From: Euryodendron excelsum
Lineage: Eukaryota; Streptophyta; Magnoliopsida; Ericales; Pentaphylacaceae
Length of the DNA stretch: 64,000 nucleotides
Reading direction: 5' to 3'
Assembly: GCA_033060915.1 (NCBI GenBank)
Contig: CM065381.1
Location: 7,167,501-7,231,500 of the forward strand
Shown: positions 1-11,564 of the stretch, piece after piece
Position numbering within the stretch: the first letter of the stretch is position 1
Layout of the letters: the number at the start of each line of letters is the position of its first letter
Made by a program: the position numbers and the translations under genes
The notes under the pieces: generated by a model
Seen by the model: only the letters and a program-made list of their open reading frames with translations
The model's database searches: none
What the model was told of the DNA's origin: nothing

Positions 1-1039
1 TTTCCCTTTCACTTGGCAAATCCAAGATCGAGTGAAAAATGACCACATACGAGAAATGCTTTAGCCAAAATAGCTTTGGAAGAACTTGTCAACACTATGC
101 AACAACTCATATATGGGTAACTCCACTTCAGCTCTACCATTTCGGCTTTAAGGCCCATAGTGTGGAATGTATGGTCCTCCTTTATTTTTACACCATTAGT
201 TCATGTCCAACTCTCAATGATAACTATTTGACAAAAAACAAATTTGTCCTTGTGACCTACCATGATCAATATAACTAGCAAGATGACAATCACTATGTGA
301 GTACAGATTTGTACGAAAAATTATGAGAGTAAATGACAAATTTTTAATATGACAGGTTGCATAGGTAATATTTGTAGTTCGAGCTAAAAGAAGGGAGCTC
401 AGTTTAGCATAAAAAAGGCCCAGTAGTAGAAGGGACAATTTACTACAATATATATGATTGTAAGTCGGTCGCACCACAAAAAACTGAATACGTCTATAGT
501 ATATATGCAGATGAAGACATTTTGATTGGTGTGATAAATATCCGTCAAAATTATGTTGACAATATTAAAGAGGAGACCAAGTAAACACCAAAGGTTAAGG
601 AAAACTTTCTGATATTCCCTTGTAAGTTACAGTTAAGAGAGAAACGGAGTTTATTCATTTCATTTTTTAGAGAGGGAAACCACGGTGAGAGAAATTATGG
701 ATATCAACATTACTAAATAGAAATGTTTTAAAATTAAAAAATCCCGTCACTAGAAAAAGATCACAAATAGCATAATTTGAATTTGAGTTAAACATTATAC
801 TAGATGAACACATTCAATAACGTGATACCACGGTCACCCAAAAATTATTCCCTTTCGAATCCAGAATTCCTTTCCATAAAGGGAAATGTAGACCGAGAAT
901 TCACAACTCATAGTAAAAGTTTTTAATAAGGTGATTACTCTTAGAAATAGTAATCTTTTGGCTTAAATTGTTATTTGATTAATTGAATTCCAGTGTTAAT
1001 TTAGTATTATAACTCTCAAAATGCATTGAAACTCCTTTT
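1..1039. other. AT-rich intergenic DNA, nothing recognised
   Basis: Only short open frames without family features occur here. I see no exon-like pattern, RNA gene or element boundary. Confidence 0.6.
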
Positions 1040-1084
1040 GTGCACTTTTTACAGGAATTGGAGCTTAAACTAAGGCAAATGGGC

Positions 1085-1365
1085 AAACTTGAGGATGACC
1101 GATCGATCGCCCGATCGAACGGTCCACGGAACGTTCGATCGGCCGATCGATCGGTGATGCTCTGTTCGATCTTCTGCAGCAAACTTCAGAGCGGACGTTT
1201 TTCCGATCGATCGGGCGTTCGATCGGTGATGTCGGAATTCCCTCAACAGACTACACAGAAGCAAACTTCAGAGGGTCGGTTTTGCGATCGATCGGGCGTT
1301 CGATCGCCTAGACCGATCGATCGGGCGATCGATTGGTCGTCCACCGATCGATCGGTGTGTATAAA
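1085..1365. repeat. GATCGATCG-rich motif cluster, possible LTR U3 region
   Basis: The palindromic core CGATCGATCG recurs near 1097, 1143, 1205, 1286, 1315 and 1344, often as CGATCGATCGGGCGTTCGAT. The phrase GCAAACTTCAGAG also recurs at about 1179 and 1261. The block is GC-rich against AT-rich surroundings. A TATAAAAG box follows at 1384-1391, and then a T-rich stretch. That order resembles the U3/R part of a plant LTR retrotransposon, but I could not find both LTR ends or any gag/pol. The 141-residue frame across it (DRS repeats) is a by-product of the motif. Confidence 0.45.
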
Positions 1366-1399
1366 CTCTATTTTTCTGCAGAGTATAAAAGCTTTTTTT

Positions 1400-3353
1400 C
1401 GAGACAAAAAGAGATATAGGTTATTTTCTGCAGAGTTTGGACGGGAAGAAGGCTCCAAAAAGTAGATTTTTGTTATCTTGTAAGGTTTTTAGTTAGATCT
1501 ACTCTTAATGCTTTGTATTTAATGTCATTTATTGCTTTTGGATCATTGTAAGTGAATGCTTGATATATATATAAAGTGAATGATTTTCTACATTTTCTAG
1601 CAACTTTTCATCATTTTCTTGGCACTTTCCCTCATTTTCTTAGTAACCAAACACTAGGTCTTTATAGTTTAATGGTAGATTTGGCTTATTTTATGCTCTT
1701 TGACATATATTCTAGTAGCTAAATACCTCTTGGATGTGGTTGTGAATATCCACCAAGGATCTTCAAAGGGTTGAAAATGGGTTGTATGAACTTTAGAGTC
1801 ATATCCTCAAAATTATATGGTTTCATTTAATTTAGCATGAGATTCATTAGAAAAACTTAGATTCATAACCCTTTGGCAATATTTATGCACAAATCAATAT
1901 TTGGTATAGGTATTGCACATGTTTAAGGTTTGATTATAGGGTACCAATTATAGATTTCCTCTTTATGCTTAATCAAACAAAACCCACATTTTTATAGTCG
2001 ACATTTTCCGAATCAAGAATCCAAGGTGTGATTCTTGATTTGAGTTATAAACCTCTCATTGGAAATCCTTGTTGTGAATTGGTGGATCAAAACAACCATG
2101 TCCAAGCTTTTCTCCTTAATTACATAAAATTAGCTTTTGTTGTCTTTATTAGTTACTAAATTATTGCATGAAGCATAGAACCACCATCATCTCAAAACCA
2201 ACATATTTTCGGTCTCTTTTATGTTAAGAAAAGATAAGAATTTTTATTTGCAATCCATTAAGATAAGTACCCGTGCTAGTTGAGTTTTATTACTATATTT
2301 GCAAAATTTTCTTGGGAGAGAACGACACCGAATCCTTTAATTTTACTACAAATGCGACCTCCATACCTTTACGGAGTAATTCCAATTGAAGTACATCTGG
2401 AGGCGTGTCATAAGGTGGCGCAAAATCATGCAAAAAATAGTAAAAAATTAGCAATAAAGCAACCCTAGTAGAGCTCAAATGCATAACTATATATATACAT
2501 ATAAGTATGTCTACATATAGAAGCATGGGCCAGACTACTAATTGGGAAAGGCAAAAGACAAAGTTGTGGGTTACATCAAAGGGACAAAAACCTACTCCAA
2601 CAGTGTCGGGCATGTGTGTTTGTGGGGAGTTCCAGTGATATACTGACAAAAGAGAGTACATGAATTTCCATGTAATTGTCTCCCAACTTTTACGCGCTTC
2701 TCATTCTGCACTCGCCTTGGCCTCATTTTTCAGTTCTTTAACCTATTGTAAGTCTTTTCAGACTATTTACCAACATATTTTCTACTCTCTCTCCTCTTCT
2801 CTTTTTTTTTGTTTTTTGAAATTTTTGGGACCTAATCTTTGTTAAGAGTGCTAAAATAAGCATAAATAAAAATGATCACCCAAGTTTATATGAGGTTGAA
2901 TTGTTGTCTTGGTATAGTAATACTTTGGGAGCTATTACAAAGCGGTCCATAAATTATTAAACAAGAATAAAAAAGTAAATGATAGTTTGAACTAATGAGA
3001 AAAGAAGGAAAAAAAGAACAGCACTACTATAAATTTTCAGTCTCATATCATCGTAGGTAAAACTGCACGACCAAGAGATGTTTCTAAGGGTCCTAATCCA
3101 ATTTGGATTCACCTATGAATAAATAATATTGATTTTCTTATTGGCACAAATGCCATTAGTTGACTTTTCAAAGCAGAGGTACAATATATTAAATAAAATT
3201 TTTTTTTATTGATTTTTACTATTTCAGTTCAAAGAAAAACACTCTTCAAAGCAGATCTGCACTTCTTTTTCATGAATATTTTTTAACTGAGTTGAGAAAT
3301 ATGGAAAGAACAACCAAAAGCATTTGACAAAAGGATCCAAACTAAATCTAAGA
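1400..3353. other. Intergenic, nothing firm
   Basis: AT-rich DNA without convincing coding. The part to about 2140 may be the rest of an LTR-type element beginning with the GATCGATCG block, but no terminus or primer-binding site was recognised. Confidence 0.4.
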
Positions 3354-3354
3354 G

Positions 3355-3587
3355 CCTGTTTGAAACTTGGGGGAGGGGGGGTGTTTGATTCAACCTAAGA
3401 GAGAAAGGGAAAGAAAATGAGAGAGAAAAAAGAGAATTTTTAGATCACTCTCTATTTATTTATTTTTTTCTTTTCACTTTCCTTTTATTTTTTTACAAAA
3501 CCAAAAAAGGAAGAAAAAATACTTTTTCTTCATTTGCTATTTTGTTTCCCTTTCATTTCCTCTCCTCCCCCAAAGATTCGAACAGGT
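3355..3587. mobile_element. Purine/pyrimidine MITE, copy 1
   Basis: The left end reads CCTGTTTGAAACTTGGGGGA. The right end is its imperfect inverted copy, ending in GATTCGAACAGG. Inside, a purine-rich left arm (GAGAGAAAGGGAAAG) leads to a pyrimidine-rich right arm (CTCTCTATTTA, then CCCTTTCATTTCC). Related copies lie at 15,356, 37,911, 40,439 and 44,853/45,275. The element is about 235 bp with no coding capacity. The superfamily is not certain because no clean target duplication is visible. Confidence 0.6.
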
Positions 3588-4860
3588 TGTACAGAGTGAC
3601 AGACAATTAGGAAAGAAGAGGCGCTTTATCCTCCAAACTCAGCTATGCAATGAATACTTTCCAGTATCTTGTTTCTTTACCTTTGACTAATCTCCTCAAG
3701 AACAATGAAAATACAAAGAAGATGAACCTAACGAGGCAAATTTAGACGAAGTCCAGGTCGAATTTCCTGTTTATGATAGTTTGTGGATGGAGTTATGGGA
3801 ATCTATATATAAAATCATTTGATTTTTTTTTTTTTGTTTTCACCATTTAAGAGGAACAATCAGTCTTAAAGAGGTTGTTTTTAACATGTATTTTATAATC
3901 CTTTGCTTCCTAAAATGAAACAAGTTTAACTCAATAGAATTTGTTTTTATTTTTGTTTTTGACTTTTTAAGCATGGATTTAATCAATCTCTCATTATCGG
4001 GGACAAATATTCAGTAGTACTACAATATCAACTACTACTACTTAGATTTAAGCTTTGTTGTGAAGGACTCATCAAATACAGGAACGGTAAAAATTATAAT
4101 AGAAGTAGGTAGCACTCTTGCCTTTTGTTTTCCTTTCCATCTTTGGATATTTTAAGGGTGAAAAATGTGAGTTTTGGAGTCACCTTGACTTGAACCCATT
4201 GAACATCCTAACCGTTAAACTTATTTAGCTTCACTTAAGGGAAGATATATTGTTATTCTTGAATACAGACAAATTTTTAGTAGTAAGAGAGTGTCGACTG
4301 CTACCAATAAGATTTAAGCATTAAAGTATGGGACCCATTAAATACATGAATGGTGAAGATATATCTTTCATACCGTAAAAATAATGTATTGATCCCTGGT
4401 TCTAAATAACCTAAGATATTTTCAGCTAAGTGTTGGGAAAATAATCATCATCAAATCAATGTAACAATTTGCTAATTAACTTGAGAACAAAGTAATTAAT
4501 TTAGTCAAAAACATATGCAAACAAATATGTTAATGTTCTTAATTAGTATCCTCTAAGCAGTAAATACAAACGGTTTACTTAATTGGATTGGCATACCTTC
4601 AAAAAGTTTCAAAATGAATTATGATCAAAGATCTTCAAATCAAATTGAGTTTTGGCAAACTCAATTAATGATAGGTCCTGATTTCTAAAAATGAAGCAAA
4701 AATTACCATGAGAGTGCATGACTACAATTTGCTGTTAGCAGCAATTAAAACTCCACCTATCTTCTACCATAATTTTTTCGAACTATTTTTTTTTTTCATG
4801 TTAGGGCATTTAAAATGCAGATTTATTTAAAACATAAAATAAGCTAATTGACAAATTCTG
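3588..4860. other. Intergenic with a degenerate direct duplication
   Basis: A block at about 4005-4105 resembles one at about 4260-4365: both have GACAAAT, then TAGTAGTA, then AGATTTAAGC, then a CATTAAATACA-like stretch and a GGTAAA/GGTGAA ending. No gene is seen. Confidence 0.4.
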
Positions 4861-4863
4861 TTA

Positions 4864-5190
4864 GGTCGCATTTGGATTCGTGATTTGAAATGGATGGATT
4901 TGATTTTAATCATGTGAGAACAGAATAGTGCCATAAAAATTATATTTGATGACTCACATTTAGATATCAAATAACGTTATACATGGAATGACTTCAATGA
5001 TTTAGTATGAGTGGATTTGATCGATTGATAATGACAGTCAAACAAGATATTTCTATTATGCAAGAATTGATATAATAAAACATTTCTACTTTAATCATCA
5101 GCATTAGGTACTAAATCCAGCCCCAATAACTAACTGTAAACTCAAAGTCCAAATCTATTCATTTGAAATTCGTTATATCCAAATGCAACC
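4864..5190. mobile_element. Tourist-like MITE (PIF/Harbinger type), 327 bp
   Basis: The left end is GGTCGCATTTGGAT and the right end ATCCAAATGCAACC, an inverted repeat with one mismatch. Similarity continues inward (TTGAAATG and ATTTG on both arms). TTA flanks both sides (4861-4863 and 5191-5193), which is the 3-bp target duplication typical of PIF/Harbinger elements. There is no coding capacity. Confidence 0.7.
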
Positions 5191-5299
5191 TTAAAAGATC
5201 ATTCCCACTGCCCACTATATTGGATCATAAATAAGAAACAAAAAAAATAAAATTAGAAAAGATCAAAGCAACGTTGTTTAAGTTTCTCTCTCAGGTTTT

Positions 5300-5940
5300 A
5301 GTGGCACCAAAATTCCTTGCACCCATAAATTTTTTTTTCAAACCGGGTGACCGTGACAGTATATGCACACCTCGACTTATCTTGAAATTTTTACATTCTT
5401 CTTGTCTTACACAAATCAAGTAATTACCGGATCTTGCACCCATAACTTGTCACATGAGAAAGGGAAGATATTAGAATAATGGAGTAATTACACTTTACCC
5501 TTGTGCTTCAAACGAAAATCACATGACTCTTATGTAGTTTGAAAGTGAACACATAATATTTCTGTGATTTAAACTTAACTGTAAAGTGGATAAAAAAATG
5601 TTAGATTAATTAACGGTATTGTAGCCACAAAATTTTTTTTGTCATTTCATTTCTCCAAAATAAAATAAAAAAAATAATTTTGCCATTTTATAAAAAAATA
5701 ACTAATTCTTCTTCATAGGGTATTTTTTATCATTTCGCCAAATCTATTATGATTTCACTTATTTTACAAATAAATCTAAATTAAAAGGGGTACGTTTCAG
5801 TTGATTTTTACTAAAACTAAACGTGGGTAAAATGTTACCACCCCTAGAGTAATTTGCACTGTTTTCATATCAAATCAAATCAAGACCAAACAAAACATAA
5901 AGATGCTTAGGTTAATGGAAAAGACTGCCCTAAATTATTG

Positions 5941-6009
<69 letters not shown>

Positions 6010-6165
6010 ATAGTGGCAGCAAAATTCCTTGCACCCATAACTTAATTGGGAGATAAGGAAGGGAAGGGACCAGCATAATTTGCGGTGTTTTCAAATCAAA
6101 TCAAAATCAATAATGATGCTTATGTTAATGGAAAAGACTCAATTAAATTAGTGATTGCCAGCTAA
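5300..6165. repeat. Direct duplication around a CT microsatellite
   Basis: The phrase AAATTCCTTGCACCCATAA occurs near 5310 and near 6022, with a shorter relative near 5435. The segment near 5860-5940 (GTTTTCATATCAAATCAAAT ... GGAAAAGACT) is repeated near 6085-6150. Between the repeats lies the (CT)n tract. This looks like an old local duplication, not a gene. Confidence 0.55.
5942..6006. repeat. (CT)n microsatellite, about 32 units
   Basis: An uninterrupted CT dinucleotide run of 65 bp. Confidence 0.95.
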
Positions 6166-8630
6166 CTTAAACAAAGAAACCCACCAACTTCCATGGCCCT
6201 TAACATGCACACTTCAATGTACACATTCGACTAAATTAGGGTAGTGCTATATTAAAAAAAAAATAGGGATATATGTATGCATATATTGGTTTAGCGGTCA
6301 GGATGTTCGGGTCTATTTGCGTATACGTCAATTAATTTTATTTTAGTTCAGTTAAAGGTCGGTATTTTTTATCAAAATTAAATTATTCACAAGAAATAAA
6401 TTTATACAGTCAACTCTTGTATTTAGTAAGAGTTGAACTCTCGAACTTTTAATTTGGCTAACTCAATTGGTTAAAATTCACGCATAATTTATGTAATGTG
6501 ACTATTAATTACAAAATTGTCACTGCCACATAATTTTGATAATATCTAATGCATGAGAAGGACTTCCACTGCAGAGTTCTTATTTCCCTATATACATGAC
6601 AACACATATATCGAGAGACCACACATTAAAACTACCAGTTCGGAGAGAAAATTATTGTGTGCAAGTTAACACAAACACTCCCCAAAGATGAACCAAAAGA
6701 AAATATATATATATATATATATTTTTTTTTTGAGGGTGGTGTGGGAGTGGAGAGTTGGCAGAGGGAACTGTACATATAGATAGAGAGAAGTGTCCGCCAA
6801 AACCATTCCCCGACAAGGCGACCTCCGTCCGGGAAAAACGGTGTGCATGTCATTTTAACAAAGCACCAACCGTTCCTATGGTGGGTCATCGTCACATGCC
6901 TCCATGTGAATTGTGTAACCGTAACACCCCAATTTCTCTGTCATTTGGCCTTAATTTCATTTTAATTTGATTTAAAGGTTCATAACCAAAGTTGATGCAT
7001 TCCACACTCGCATGTATGGCGTCTATATAACACTACCTATGCATGCTATGCATTTGATATCTATACAATTATAAAATTTATACATAATAATATAGTTGAA
7101 TGAGATATTTTTATTTTAAAATAAAATATCTATTATAATAATTCTGAGAGGTTGACATGATAATCAAGATTTGAAATTTGATACTATCAACTCTTTGGAG
7201 CTAATCTCAAGTCTTTGATAATTATTCACTTTGTGCAAGACCTCTTCAAAGTCCTGTAATTAGTTGAACTACGCGTAAGCTGGGCCAAATACCTAATTAG
7301 CAAAAAAAAAAAATCTATCATGATGATTATCAATTATGAAATTACCATCATAATATTATTCCAGTGGTTATTCTTTGTACAACTTTTTTGGAAAACTAAC
7401 ATTTTTTGACAATTTATCCTATACTACTAGTTTAAAATTAGCTATCATTATTTGTAAAGTTGGAAATATTTGGATTTGGATGAGGTTTTCATGATGAATT
7501 GTTTAAAATTTGGATTAAAAATGAGCAAATTCCGTTAATACTTCCTCGAGTTACTAACAATTGTAGAGAGGCCCCCCTAAAGTTTCCACATTTATTTTAG
7601 TTGATCAAACAAAAACAAGACCTCTCCGTTAATTTTTTGTTAAATGAGATGGACGATAAAAGCTTACCTAACTAGCTTAAAAATTATAATTTAAAAAATT
7701 TTCCCTTACTCTATAAAATTTAATTAAAAATATTTATACACGTTGTTGCAAGTTATAGATAATATATCATAATTTTCATAACTACCAACATTATTAACCC
7801 ACCTCGTGAGTTTTCTCTATAATAATAGGGTTAACTACACCTAATCATACTCCACCCTATCATGACCCCCACCACAAAACCCAATCTCCCTTTTCGATAA
7901 TGAACTAATTCCCTTCTTTCAAATGTTTCCCTCTCCCCCTCTCCTCGACCTTCGGCCCCAGTACCACCAACCCCCAGCCTCACCGCCACCTTCTTATCTC
8001 CCTCTTCCGTAATAGTTCCCCTCCCTTAGCCTCACCGCTATAGTTGATTATTTCTAAGTCTAAGCTAAAATTAAGAAAATTGAAACTTTCAAACTCGAGC
8101 TCAAAGTCAAATTTAGGAAAATCCAATATCTAATTTGATTCAGAAAATAAGTATAACCTTCAAGTTGTGAGTTTTAATCCTCTTGATTGTATCACCAATA
8201 GATGCAAACATAGCCATGAGACAACCCAATTGTACTTGGTACTCTATAATGTCCTAGGCAAGGTGCCCACGGTCTCAAGTTTCTTTGGACTCACTTTTGG
8301 ACAAATTACCCCCCAAAAAACAAAAGAAAAAAAGAAAAAGGGAATTTGGAAAGCACTTGGTTTGGAGCGCGTGGTGATAAAATTTCAACTTTGTAGATGG
8401 ACCGATCTGAGCTGGGAACCTTTTGGGTGCCACCCACTAGGGTTACCGTCACCGTTAGATCCGGTAGGTTGCATCCCAGCCGCACGTATACTGATGGCTT
8501 TACGTATATGTCAGTATTATACTTTTGTTAGGTTAATGGGATCAAACGTAGTCAGCTTTTTAATAGGGGGGTTTTCAGTTCTTCTCAGGCCCAATATTCT
8601 ACTTGGGATTGGTGGTAAAAAGACCTCAAT
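6166..8630. other. Intergenic / upstream region of the + strand MIR396
   Basis: AT-rich DNA with an (AT)n tract at about 6703-6721. The 157-residue open frame at 8167-8640 has no family features and runs into the TATA box, so I treat it as chance. The last few hundred bases are presumably promoter for the microRNA gene. Confidence 0.5.
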
Positions 8631-8635
8631 TCTGC

Positions 8636-8643
8636 TATAAATA
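8636..8643 (+). promoter_or_regulatory. TATA box of the + strand MIR396 gene
   Basis: TATAAATA sits about 140 bp upstream of the hairpin base. A CT-rich leader (8673-8688) and AAACCCTAATTAGGGTTT follow, typical of plant transcription starts. The start site is inferred at about 8665-8675. Confidence 0.7.
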
Positions 8644-8789
8644 CTACCCCTCTCCCCTCCCTATAACCACATCCCTCTCTCTCTCTCTAGAAACCCTAAT
8701 TAGGGTTTGATGGGTTGAGCTACATGAAATTATGTGGAAGCATTTACCCAAATCTTTCTGGGTGTTTATAAATGGCCCTCTTTGTATTC

Positions 8790-8810
8790 TTCCACAGCTT
8801 TCTTGAACTG
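8790..8810 (+). ncRNA. miR396-5p: mature miR396-5p, a type
   Basis: A 21-nt match to the canonical plant miR396: begins TTCCACAGC and ends TTGAACTG. The 3' terminal G is the a-type form. Confidence 0.95.
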
Positions 8811-8871
8811 CATCTGTGGCATCATTCTTGCCCTTGAAATTTTGGCATCGAAAGTGATTTTAATCGTTGTG

Positions 8872-8892
8872 GTTCAATAAAGCTGTGGGAAG
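8872..8892 (+). ncRNA. miR396-3p: miR396-3p (star strand)
   Basis: A 21-nt strand beginning GTTCAATAAAGC and ending GTGGGAAG, the well-known a-type 3p form. It pairs with the 5p strand with 2-nt 3' overhangs. Confidence 0.93.
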
Positions 8893-9460
8893 ATACGGAG
8901 AGGGTCAAGAAAGTTTGGGATTGGATTCGGTTGCTACTGTTTTATGCATGGTATCTTGATCTGTCCTTTATCACTTGAATTCTTTTAACCTGTTCCATGA
9001 TTCATTTGGTTGCTTTGATTAACTGCTTTCCTGATTTGAAATTCTACAGTCAATGGTAGATCTTTGCTATACACTTGTCAAACGGTAGATTCATGGAAAT
9101 ATTGATCTTTTGTCTTCAACCCACGCCGTACATTCAAACCTAAATTTTTATTTTTTTTTGGGTGGAGGTTTAGGATTGCAGTTTCTGATATGAATATGCC
9201 TGTGTATTGTGTGGTGTACACTTAAATATATATACATATCTATGTCTGTGTATATTTATTTGTAATTGAAGTTTATTTTCTGAGTCTAGTTTGAGTGATC
9301 AGTTTTATTGTCCTTTTTAGGCCACCATTCGTTTGACTTTTCTGCCGATCTTGTGTTTTAATAAAAGACAACAGAGTTATTGGAGTTGGTTTTTGCCCTT
9401 TGTGGTGATTAAAATGCCTAATATGCTCTTCTGGAGAAACCATATATGATGCTATTTGTT

Positions 9461-9461
<1 letters not shown>

Positions 9462-9500
<39 letters not shown>
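9462..9500. repeat. (CT)n microsatellite
   Basis: A perfect CT run downstream of the + strand MIR396 hairpin. Confidence 0.95.
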
Positions 9501-9505
<5 letters not shown>

Positions 9506-11525
9506 CAAGCATGCAACTTGTAGTTCGTCGCTTGTGTCCTTCGATACATATATGTATGTATACACATGTATGAATGGAAGCATTCATTGAATAGTTATGA
9601 TTGGTGAGGGAATATTAGTTTCTTGCACAGATGGAAGATTCTTGTCTTGCTTTTAAATATTCTGATATTAGGTTTCTTCTGGGTTCGTTGTTCCAATACT
9701 TTATAAGGTATTTGCATACACCATTTTGTAGGTTAATTTCCAGACAAAAAAAAGAAACTGGCATTACCATGCCAGTGATGATCTATATTATTAGATCTTC
9801 AAAAGTTATCAGTGTTCTCAAAGCTATTTTCTATGCAATCCAACCTTACAGATTCCATTGGGTTTCTTATTCTAACTACTCGTAACTTCGTGGGCATGAG
9901 TTTTTATTTTTATTTTTAATGGTGTTCTATTCTTTTGCATGTGTACATGTATTTATGAGGGCACAAAATAGAATGAACAATTCCCTGTTGTTGAATGTTA
10001 GATGGTCCACAGGGGTATAGGTATATGGAAACCAAGAGGTTATTACAAGTTTTGAAGCCATTAATTGTGAAAACTAAGAGGTTTGTAAAGCTTCTTTTCC
10101 GAAAGGAAAACCAAGAGATTACCCAGATTGCTAGGCTCTTGGTTTCTTTTGGGAGGTTTCTGGACATAGGAGAAAATTATTTTGTGCACAAGTCGGCTCG
10201 GAAACTATGAGCGGATTTTTTTAAAAAAATTTACAGAAATTTTTTATCAGATGTGACAATGACATTTTAGTAATTAAGTGTCTTTATAATGATTATTTAT
10301 TGTAAATTGAATGACTCTTATTCAATCCGGTCATTTCGGTGATAAAATTTTTGATTGTATAGCATTATTTTCCAATGACCATAATTTGATGTCAAGAGGT
10401 CCACTTTCCCAAATAATGCCCTACTTTGTTGATTTCACCTCCCTAAAGAGAAATTAAACCGAGTTAAAAGCATTGAAGAAGAAAACGAGTAAAAGAAAAT
10501 TAGGGTTCCCACACCCACCCCCCCAAACACACACACAGACAGAGGTAAAGACAACGTTCTGCATGAAAAGGTGGACTAGATCAACTGGAAGAAACAGTTT
10601 GTTTTGTCTTGTTATAAGCTTTAATGCATTAAGATGAGATCCCAGTGTTTCCTTGCCTACCCATAGTGGTACAAGGAACAAAACCTCTATGATATGTATT
10701 TATATATATTGCATGGTCCAAATTCAGTACCCTAGACTATGACCCATCTGTCCAAGAACTAAGTTAATGTGCCAAAACTGATTTTCCAAACACAGTTTCT
10801 GTGTCTCACTAGAAGAATTCTTCCAAATCAGATTACAGAATTCATTGTACAGCTCTGTAATAACTGGCATCTCAGTCTTGTATGTATAGGCTTAGCTGGA
10901 TTTACAGAGCTATTTACAGTGATTTTTTTCTTAATCTTCTTTTAAGCGCATTATTAAATATGTTCTAACATTGATCGTACGTTTGCTGAAGATTCATTTA
11001 TGCATTTTTTTTAGTCTTATGTATATTGAAAATTAGAATTTTTAGTTTTATCTGCTATACTTTAGAGGGTCAAGCTTTTGATTTGCAGTAGCATGGTAGG
11101 TTTAAAGTTGAACATATGAGATCATTAAGTGATTAAACTAATGTTTGTGGTTACATATATATATATATATATATAAATATAACCTACCACTCATCCAAGT
11201 CCAAGTCAAAAGGGTTGTATTTGTTTGTATGACATGTATATGCTTTTGCTTTTGGATATAAAGTTTGCAAAAGGTGAGGATTAGATACCTTAGTGCTTGC
11301 TTAGTATTGGTAGAAGACAGATGGGTGAATGTGAAAATCAAGAGAGAAAATAAAGAACCAAACACAATCCTTCTTTTTGATTTTGTTGTCTCAACACTTT
11401 GAATGTTGTTTTGTTCGTCACATCCATTTTTTTTTTCCTGGGTGAAATAAATTGTTCCTGACCTTATATACACTGAGGAATGCCATTGGTCCAGAAGCTG
11501 TAAATCTGATTTAGTGACTAATGCC

Positions 11526-11564
<39 letters not shown>

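Larger units (their letters stand above)
8776..8904 (+). ncRNA. MIR396: MIR396 precursor hairpin (a-type mature 5p ending in G)
   Basis: A 129-nt foldback carries miR396-5p on the left arm and miR396-3p on the right arm. Base pairing extends beyond the duplex: CCCTCTTTGTAT (8776-8787) faces ATACGGAGAGGG (8893-8904). The loop is 8811-8871. miR396 in land plants guides cleavage of GROWTH-REGULATING FACTOR (GRF) mRNAs and so limits cell proliferation in leaves and other organs; that target link is family knowledge, not seen here. Processing by DCL1 is expected. A TATA box lies at 8636. A second MIR396 on the opposite strand lies about 6 kb downstream and faces this one. Confidence 0.95.

Noticed and set aside
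8167..8640. 157-residue open frame upstream of MIR396
   Set aside because: No family features, low-complexity Lys stretch, and it runs directly into the TATA box of the microRNA gene.
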